Source: a virus
Length of the DNA: 39,766 nt
Direction: 5' to 3' (one strand)
Virus record (IMG/VR): IMGVR_UViG_3300010370_000080
Coordinates: 1 to 39,766 of that record
Part shown: piece after piece, positions 15,577 through 23,700 of the stretch
Layout of the letters: every line of letters begins with the position of its first letter
Numbering within the stretch: the stretch's first letter is position 1
Translations under genes and position numbers: made by a program
The notes under the pieces: generated by a model
Seen by the model: only the letters and a program-made list of their open reading frames with translations
Databases searched by the model: none
Told to the model about the DNA's origin: nothing

Positions 15577-16530
15577 TTAACCTATGAATATCTCGCTTGG
15601 CATAGAAAGAGTGCTTTTTGCATCTTCTTCTAAAGATTTTATTTCCTCTTTAGCTTCTTCCATTATTCTAGGACCATCTAGTGTTACACCACCAGGCATT
15701 TGAATGCCTGCAAACTTACTTAGATTCGTGCCCCATTGATATTTAATTTTTGCTGTAGCATACGATTTTAAAAATCTATCATTCCAAACATCAGGAAATC
15801 CAGTTATTGTCATCGAATTTCCATTTGACGAGGCTACAAAAGTCGAACTGACATTCAACGAGGTATCACTATCAATTGAAATGACTCTTTTGGATTCGTT
15901 AGCAATAACAATTTCATCGTTTATTGATACTTGAGTTGTGAATGATGTTCCTGTTCCGATCACAGTATTTGAAGAGGAACTTACATTTGCTGTTCCAGAT
16001 AATGTTGTATTATCAGGAGAAATATATCTATAACATTCGATGATGATATAGTCATCAACTTTGAGATCGCGAGTCCAATCTATATCCAGATGTAGACGAT
16101 CCATTTTACGATTAAAACGTATCTGAGGTGTACCGGAAAATAATAAATTCAATGTTCGAATATGTTGCATGGTAATTTCATATGAAACATATGAAACGGA
16201 AGTAAAGTCATATAAGTCGTGCAATCTGAGTTGGTATCTCAAATCGAACATATTAACAGATGAATTTGATTGATCGAATGGTAAAATACCAACTATAAAT
16301 TGAATTGCATCTGGGCAGGGAATCCATTGTCTATCCATATCAGCTTGTGTTATCTTGTGTTTAAGATACATTTGCTGAGTTCCATCGTAGTGATAATCAC
16401 CAAAAAACGCTAAGGCATCATCAATTCTATCTTCCACTTGATCATCATCTACATTGATTTGAATTACTGGATGACCTAAACGGCGTAAGCAATAGTCTTT
16501 AAACTGCGCTCTAGTTGAAATTTTTGCCAT
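15577..16530 (-). CDS. 13: Neck protein gp13
   Basis: 317 residues (T4 gp13 is 309). Head-completion neck protein that binds the portal after packaging. Typical features: STRAQFKDYCLRRLGHPVIQ and INVDDDQVEDRIDDALAFF (about 25-43), DYHYDG, and the C-terminal DVWNDRFLKSYATAKIKYQW followed by GTNLSKFAGIQMPGGV and GPRIMEEAKEEI. Residues about 173-243 form a Ser/Thr-rich beta insertion (GTANVSSSSNTVIGTGTSF, INDEIVIANESKRVISID, SLNVSSTF) of a kind usually found in fibre and baseplate proteins. A CATAAATA late-type box 24 bases upstream suggests it begins the neck-packaging transcript. The conserved core on both sides of the insert is intact. Confidence 0.95.
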   Translation of the reverse strand: MAKISTRAQFKDYCLRRLGHPVIQINVDDDQVEDRIDDALAFFGDYHYDGTQQMYLKHKITQADMDRQWIPCPDAIQFIVGILPFDQSNSSVNMFDLRYQLRLHDLYDFTSVSYVSYEITMQHIRTLNLLFSGTPQIRFNRKMDRLHLDIDWTRDLKVDDYIIIECYRYISPDNTTLSGTANVSSSSNTVIGTGTSFTTQVSINDEIVIANESKRVISIDSDTSLNVSSTFVASSNGNSMTITGFPDVWNDRFLKSYATAKIKYQWGTNLSKFAGIQMPGGVTLDGPRIMEEAKEEIKSLEEDAKSTLSMPSEIFIG

Positions 16531-16553
16531 ATGATACCTATATTTTTATTAGA

Positions 16554-16561
16554 TATTTATG
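16554..16561 (-). promoter_or_regulatory. Late-promoter-like box CATAAATA before gp13
   Basis: CATAAATA on the minus strand, one base from the late consensus, 24 bases before the gp13 ATG and overlapping the stop of the glycosyltransferase-methyltransferase gene. Confidence 0.5.
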
Positions 16562-17843
16562 CTTTCTTAAAACACATTAAATTATTCACAAACCATCCCA
16601 TATGATATCCTTCTTTACAAAAATCCACACATTTTGTTGTGGTCATTTCATCATAAATCAAACCACTGTCCTCAAATTTTTGTTTCCAATATGATTTAGG
16701 TCTGCAATTTATATGCATAACACCGCCTTGACCTGGAACAGCAGCGGTCCACATGAGTAAACCACCATTTTTTATGGTGCTACAAACAGACTCGACTATT
16801 TTATCTGAATATTGTGAATCTATGTGTTCGGCAACTTCAAAACAAATGACCAATTCAGATTGATATTTTTGCTTTAAATTCAATAGATCATCTTGTATAA
16901 GATAATTTTTTCCATCAACCCTTTTATCAATATCTACTCCTACACATTTTATTCCGTTTTCATTGAGGGAATATGTGTGAATTCCTGGTCCACAACCCAA
17001 ATCTAAAGCTTCAGTTACATTTAATTCTTGCTTAATCCATTTCGCCAATCTATCAGAAAAAGGTTTCTCTTCTTTATATACCTGCTCATAATCAATTTTT
17101 TCTGAAACATTTGGATAGTATTTTTTGTTGAAATTGGATTCTGTTCTGTTTGAATTGATTTTGTACCATCCTTTATCATTATGAATATCGAGTATAGAAT
17201 CAAAAAATTCTTCATACATGGAAGCAACTCTTTCCAAAGAAAAGTTGTTTATTGCCCAATTTCTACAATTATTAGGATCAATTTTATGAATATTTTTTGC
17301 TGCCCAAACAAAATGATCAAAGGTTCGGCAACGATAACCTGTTACTCCATGAATATTATTTTCAGTAAATGAGCCCCAATCTGTTGTTATAGTTGGCGTT
17401 CCTGAAAATAGACATTCTACTTGAACACCACCAAAAGGTTCAACATAGAAACTGGCAACAAAAGCGCCTTTAGCTCTCGACATAAGTTTTTTTCTTTTCT
17501 CGACATCAGCATAACCAACAAATTCCACATGATCGGGAACTTTATCATAGCCACAATCTTTTAAATTGTTTTGTCCCGCAACGACAAGTTTAGCGCCTAT
17601 TTCTTTTGTTGTCTGTATTGCTACATGAATTCCTTTTCCTTCATAGACTCTTCCCAAAAACAAAAAATAATCATCTTTTTGTTCCGAAAATTCAAAATCG
17701 TCTGGATCGAAATAGTTTGGAATTACTGTATCATACCAACTTTGCTTACATCTTCCAACAGCATCTAAACCATAGTAAGCATGATAAATGGCGTATGACT
17801 CGAATATTTTATACTTAGCCCAATGCCCACCAGCATAACCTAT
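16557..17843 (-). pseudogene. GT4 glycosyltransferase (C-terminal half) fused to a SAM methyltransferase, separated from its N-terminus by two stops
   Basis: The frame after the double stop runs 428 residues. It opens with [20 protein letters not shown], continues [19 protein letters not shown] and reaches the GT4 donor-site motif EPFGGVQVE (E-x7-E) and [13 protein letters not shown] linker follows, then a class I SAM-dependent methyltransferase: [12 protein letters not shown] (motif I), GVDIDKRV (motif II), QDDLLNL and [10 protein letters not shown], ending near [15 protein letters not shown] retaining sugar transfer followed by methylation of the sugar or acceptor is the likely original chemistry. 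The first possible internal start is a TTG at 17663, which would lose half the glycosyltransferase; I do not support it as a start. The methyltransferase could only be made by internal initiation or readthrough. Confidence 0.8.
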
Positions 17844-17852
17844 TCAAGGTTA
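17844..17852 (-). other. Two in-frame stop codons (TAA, CCT, TGA) inside the glycosyltransferase
   Basis: Minus-strand codons read Val, TAA, Pro, TGA, Ile-Gly-Tyr. Related phage glycosyltransferases commonly have V-E-P-G-I-G-Y here, so GAA to TAA and GGA to TGA, two G-to-T changes six bases apart, would explain both. No frameshift is present on either side. Confidence 0.8.
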
Positions 17853-18239
17853 AACACAGAGCAAATCTGGGTGAGCATCGCAAACAGGTCTGTGTCCTGA
17901 ACCCCAAAAAGGTAAAATGAAATCATCTTTTCTTTTTCTCTTTTGTATTTCTTCTATGGAGTTTTTATAGAATGTTTGATATGCATGATCACTTGCGTCA
18001 AACTTGAAAAAGTTTTTTCTCCAATCATAACTACCATATGCTATTTTCAGATCTTTATTTGTTGTAACAGTAACATGTTCAGTGCATTCCAAATCGGATT
18101 CTTCATGACCATAATGTATTACTTCATGACCTCTTTGAGTCATCATCTTACCAAATTTAAATACTTTTTGCGTATATGCACATGCAACATATTCTTTATT
18201 TGTAACAGTATGTGGAAGACCTAGAATGTGGAATCTCAT
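17850..18239 (-). pseudogene. GT4 glycosyltransferase, N-terminal fragment
   Basis: 129 residues before TAA. The start [21 protein letters not shown] with [18 protein letters not shown] fits the N-terminal Rossmann half of a GT4-type glycosyltransferase, where the acceptor usually binds; it ends [17 protein letters not shown]. The frame is the same as the downstream portion, so the two were one gene of about 560 codons. The ATG at 18239 is preferred because the protein then begins like related transferases; an in-frame ATG at 18269 adds ten residues and lies 25 bases after a late-type box, so it remains possible. Alone this fragment lacks the donor-binding lobe and is unlikely to be active. 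Confidence 0.75.
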
Positions 18240-18293
18240 AATTTTTGTCCATGTTAAATTGATATTCACCGAAAAAGTGCGTCATTTCATTGG

Positions 18294-18301
18294 TATTTAT
18301 T
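18294..18301 (-). promoter_or_regulatory. Late-promoter-like box AATAAATA before the glycosyltransferase
   Basis: AATAAATA on the minus strand in the 70-base gap upstream of the glycosyltransferase, 25 bases before the ATG at 18269 and 55 before that at 18239. It lies within a small dyad, GGTA-ATAAA-TACC. Confidence 0.4.
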
Positions 18302-18338
18302 ACCATCAAAATAATATGAAAATGAAGCGACGATTATT

Positions 18339-18758
18339 TCAAATTTTCAATTCAATCCAATTTAAACTATCTTCGACCCATTGATACAATTTACCATCAT
18401 CAGGAAAAGGTATTGGTGGACGAAACCAACAAATTTCTTCGTCAAATGTCCAAGACGGAAATCCTTGTTGTTCTACCCAAGCTTCTTTATTTCTTGCCTG
18501 TTTTTGTTGTTTTTCTTCCTCAGTCATTGGTTCTGTGTGCCAAACATCTTTAACAATATTACCCACAAATTCGTAAGTCGAAGTTAGATTTTTTTCATAT
18601 ACTCCAAGCATCGGCTCGGGCACTCTTTCAAACCAAGCATAATCGCTGGGTAAATTGTTCAAATCTACTCCTGGATTTGTTTCAATGAAATTATCCAAAA
18701 GAATAGGATGTCCTACAGGACTATTATCTTCAATTTTGATAACTAAAGTATATTCCAT
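18339..18758 (-). CDS. Probable tail-fibre assembly chaperone-like protein
   Basis: 139 residues. The C-terminal third carries the pattern FPSWTFDEEICWFRPPIPFP followed by DDGKLYQWVEDSLNWIEL (about 102-137), which I associate with small proteins near marine phage fibre genes; short Trp/Pro-rich endings of this kind also occur in fibre-assembly chaperones. The middle (about 75-98) is a charged helix with EEEKQQKQARNKEAW. The N-terminus begins with a beta strand YTLVIKIEDNSPVGHP. It lies immediately downstream of the glycine-rich adhesin, with GGAGAATAAAA as ribosome site. The chaperone role is inference from location and sequence style; a minor virion protein is the alternative. Confidence 0.65.
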   Translation of the reverse strand: MEYTLVIKIEDNSPVGHPILLDNFIETNPGVDLNNLPSDYAWFERVPEPMLGVYEKNLTSTYEFVGNIVKDVWHTEPMTEEEKQQKQARNKEAWVEQQGFPSWTFDEEICWFRPPIPFPDDGKLYQWVEDSLNWIELKI

Positions 18759-18775
18759 TTTTATTCTCCATCAAT

Positions 18776-20037
18776 CTAGGCTGCATTATTTGGGTAACTT
18801 CTTCCAGGTCCCCAAATTATCCTAACCGCACCACCGCCCGAGACGGGAGTGCCACTGAGACTTATTCCTCCATACATACCACCCGCCCCTGCACCATATT
18901 GGCCACCTCTACCTCTAGCATCAGCTGGATTAGGACTTATGTAAGCATAAACACGTTCTCCACTGGTACCACCCGATCCACCAGTGGCTGCTGTACCTCT
19001 ATAACCAGAGGCTCCATTTTGCTCAAACTGTAGACTTTGACCAGCAGTACCACTGGCGCCAGCTCCTAAAATTCCCACACCGCCACCACCACCGCCAACA
19101 GTTGAAGAACCACCACCACCGCCACCACCACCACTACCATTGGTAGAAATATTATCGGCGCCGCCCGCCTCAACTGCTCCCCTTCCACCGTTGCCAGAAT
19201 ATCCGCCAGCACCACCACCGCCACCCGACATACCCGTTACTTGATTTGGATAAGTGTTTGGAGGCATTCCGGGTAGTACCCCACCATTACCGCCACCTTC
19301 ACCAACATTATCTGTTCTTGCGCCACCCGCGCCTCTGAGTAGAATTGTGGCGCCTCTTGAGATATAGCTGCTTTGGCCTTTTGCTGCATCTGTAAAATAA
19401 TAGTCGAATGAATTAACTTCTGGGCTTGTTCGTGCTGCTCCGACAAATACTGTCAATACTTCTCCAGGAGTTACTGCAATACTACTTGTCCATCTGAGTG
19501 ATCCACCCTGCCCTCCAGCACCACCACCGCTACTTGTTTTAATACCCGCATGTCCTGAACCAACTGCTACTGCACTTATAGCTGTTACTCCAGCAGGCAC
19601 CGTGAAAGAATATGTTCCCGCTGTTGTATAACTGCTTTCTCCAGATGGTATATCGAGTATGGTTACTGTTCCGCTTGTTGCGACAAGTTCTCCGGATTGA
19701 GAATTAATTCTTGCTTCTATCCTAAAAGATTCAGTTTCAGTTAATCCATCATTGACGAGATTAATATTGAATGATGTATTCCAACTTCCTTGTGCTGCAC
19801 TATATGCAAGAGTTTGTGTCCAACCTTGTGTAACAGGATTCGCAGGGCTGCTGAAATCAGCATCACCAACTGTGCCCGTCACAGTTACGATTTTAAAATA
19901 AATTGTAATCGGACCTGTATTGAAAGCACTGAATGCTACACTAACAGATTGTGCTTCATATTGACTGGTTGTTCCTAGTGGAGAGCCAAAAGAATATGTT
20001 TGTAATCTATTAATGAATGGATTTATTAAAAAAAGAC

Positions 20038-20041
<4 letters not shown>
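18776..20041 (-). CDS. Glycine-rich tail adhesin with Calx-beta-like N-terminal domain
   Basis: 421 residues. Residues about 25-130 look like a Calx-beta or similar beta-sandwich ([42 protein letters not shown]). Then [20 protein letters not shown] begins a glycine-rich module found in phage fibres, continuing as glycine runs up to nine long (about 165-400) and ending [16 protein letters not shown]. The poly-glycine loops recall polyglycine II sandwich adhesins such as gp38 of phage S16, which bind outer-membrane proteins at the fibre tip. The ATG overlaps the collagen-like gene by ATGA. It stops at TAG, the only ordinary amber stop in the window, with TAA four codons later. Host-binding role is inferred. 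Confidence 0.8.
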
Positions 20042-20775
<734 letters not shown>

Positions 20776-20784
20776 TAATACCTC

Positions 20785-23700
20785 TTATCTCGTAAAATGT
20801 GGTTGCACAGGAGGACTAAAATTACCAGTATATCTAGCATAACCATGCGTTATTCTTAAATCGTCCATATATCCACTGTAAACTGATGATCCTAATGATG
20901 TGCCTGCTGATCCTATAACAGGTCTGTATAGTCCTGTAATATAAGAGTTTGTATCTGCATATGTGGCACCGACTTGTATTCCATCAACAAATAAACGTGT
21001 ACTTGATGAGAATCTAGTCAATGCAATATGTATCCATTGATTATTAGGCAGAGTTGAACCCGCAATTCTATCCGCACTGTTTGTAAAATATGTTATAACA
21101 CCAGCATTTATATACAATACGGGATAAAGACCTTGCGTACCTGTTGGTCTATAATCGATCAGAATGCCTGTTTGACTTGATGCCGTTGCTGAATTTAACC
21201 AAAATTCAATCGTAAAATCACCTGTGCCAAAACTTGTGGCTATATTGTTCGCTGCAATACCTGATGAAGAAAGAATATAATCACCAGTTCCATCAAAAAA
21301 TATTGATTGATTTCCGAATTTTGATCTGAAAGTTGTCACTTTAGCATCACCCACTGTTACCATATTATTCTTGTATGTTGTATCATAATTTGTTAATGCT
21401 GTTGATGAGTGATCCAATTGTAGAATCGTATTTGGTGTTGGTTGAGTGACGCGCATCGTAGGAATAAAGCTTGTGTTTGCTTTATATAAAGATTCTCCTC
21501 TAATAACTTTTAAATTTGAAATATATATCGTGCTGTAAGCAGGCGATGCCGTATCCCATCGTCTTCCAATGTACCATGCAGCCGATGGCATACTGGGTGG
21601 AGAGTAAGTAGACTGTGTTGGATTTACTGTTATATCAACTCCATTTAAAAATATCCTAGGTCCAACTGTTCCGAAGCCATCATATGAAATAGCGAGGTGA
21701 TTCCAAGAACCCATGTCGATTTGTCTGTTTCCGCTATTTCCTTGCCACGCAGTACCGGTATAATATCCGAAATAGGGAAATCTCGCACTTGTAGCAACTG
21801 GGGTGGGCCCGCCCGCGCCACTTATCGTGCCACTTAAAGGAGCAGCTATCGTAAAGATAGTGAATTGTATGGTTGAGGCAAGTGCACCCCCATAAATATA
21901 AGATGTACTACCAAATCTTGGTAAATATACCCATGCTTCCACTGTAAATGGAGCATATCCCAAACTAGTATATGTACTATTAATTGTTGGATTTTTTGTT
22001 AGTTGATCCAAACTGTCATCAGTAACAGTGTTTTCAATGAGGACACTTCCACCATGTATCGCCGGATCATATGATACGCCAATTTCTCGTGTATAACCAA
22101 AAGGATTAACACCAGATAAAGTGGGATTACCATTAACAGCAAAGTTTTTGCCTGTGATTTCCAAGACAGTATTACCTGCCTGTGCAATCAATACTTGAGT
22201 GTTTGAATTTGATGTCAGCGGTTCTCCAGGAACGACAAAGTTTCCGGTGTATATTATATCATTTTTATTATATCTAAAGTTGCTTATTAGTCCATTAAAC
22301 AAAGCAGATGTGGAAACATAACCACCTATGGCTAAAGTTGTTCCATTATAATTATTTGTATCTATTATATCTCCGCTTGTTCCAACTGTCGTATCCTTTG
22401 AACCATTAATGAATATATTTGTGATATTCGAAGATGAACTGTGTGTTAATGCTAAATGATGCCATGTATTTTTTGTTATTGTTGAACCTGTACTAGTGTA
22501 AATAGTATTATTATTAGCACGAATTGAAACTTTATCATTGATGATACTCATCGTCAATGTTTCTGTGTGTCCATTTGTTATGCCAAATGGTGCAGTGCTT
22601 ATTTGAAATATACCATTATTACTTCCGACTCTATTGTATACCCATGTTTCTATTGTGAAGCTATTTGCGCCAATAACCAGATTTGCATTATTACAAGATA
22701 TGAAGTCACTGCCCGTGAAGTTGATAGAGTAATTCTTTGGAGTTTTTGTTTGTGGACCAAAAGGACCAAAGGGAAGCATTGCAGTACCCTCAGATACCGT
22801 TGCGATTGGAATTCTATTTGGTCCTTGATCTTCAAATGTTCCTGTATCTGTGAACATCAATAATGTTGTATTTGCTATGGGCACTGGTGTGTCTGTTGGA
22901 GGAGTAAAGCTTTGTGTGTATACTACATTTCCATTAACAACTCTTAAACCATGAACGTGTCCTCTATAAGAACCCGCTCCAGCCGATTGCCACCTTCCAA
23001 TAGAAACATTGCCTGTCGTTCCGGATTGATTAGTTAATATTGTAGTTCCAGTAAGTGTTTGTTGTATTCCATTAATGTACATTCTAAGAACACCGGAATT
23101 CGCAGTAACAGCATAATGTGTCCAAGTATTTAATTGTATTGTTGTATTACCTATAGCACGTTTTTCTGCACCATCAAACCAAAAGAAAACTGGTGTTCCA
23201 TTACTATTATAAGGACCAATACTCCAATAATTAATGCCTCCAGTGGCATGCATTTGTCCAAATACAGTGCCAGCAATTGTTGATGTTGTATGTGCAGTTG
23301 GATACAACCAACATTCGATTGTAAATGTTGATGTAGAAGTTAGAGTTAATATGCTTCCAGCGGTAGATGCTCCTGTGGTTATCCATTCTGTACCGCTAAA
23401 AAATGCAGACCAAGCTGAAGGAACGAATGGTGAAAATGAACCAGAAGATGTTCCTGGTTGACCACCTACCGATCTAATAATCGAATCATAACCCGAAGAA
23501 TCAACATGTCTTGTTGTTCTATCTGGAATAGATGATTGTAAAGTTAAAAGAGTGGTATTCGATATATTAGCTAAAGGTTCTTTTGGAGGAATAAACGGTC
23601 TGGTATATAAAGCAGTTCCTTTAATGATACGAAGATTTGATAATCTACCAGTAAGAAGCTGTATATTGGAAAATGCGCCTATTGTTAGTCCTGAAGATAT

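Noticed and set aside
16557-17663. Independent glycosyltransferase-methyltransferase gene starting at TTG 17663
   Set aside because: The frame stays coding upstream to 17843 with transferase sequence, so this start would cut the enzyme; it is part of a larger broken gene.
18276-18336. Imperfect inverted repeat around the late-type box upstream of the glycosyltransferase, considered as a terminator
   Set aside because: Arms (CGTCATTTCATT versus AATGAAGCGACG) are mismatched with a long loop and there is no T-run on the minus strand.
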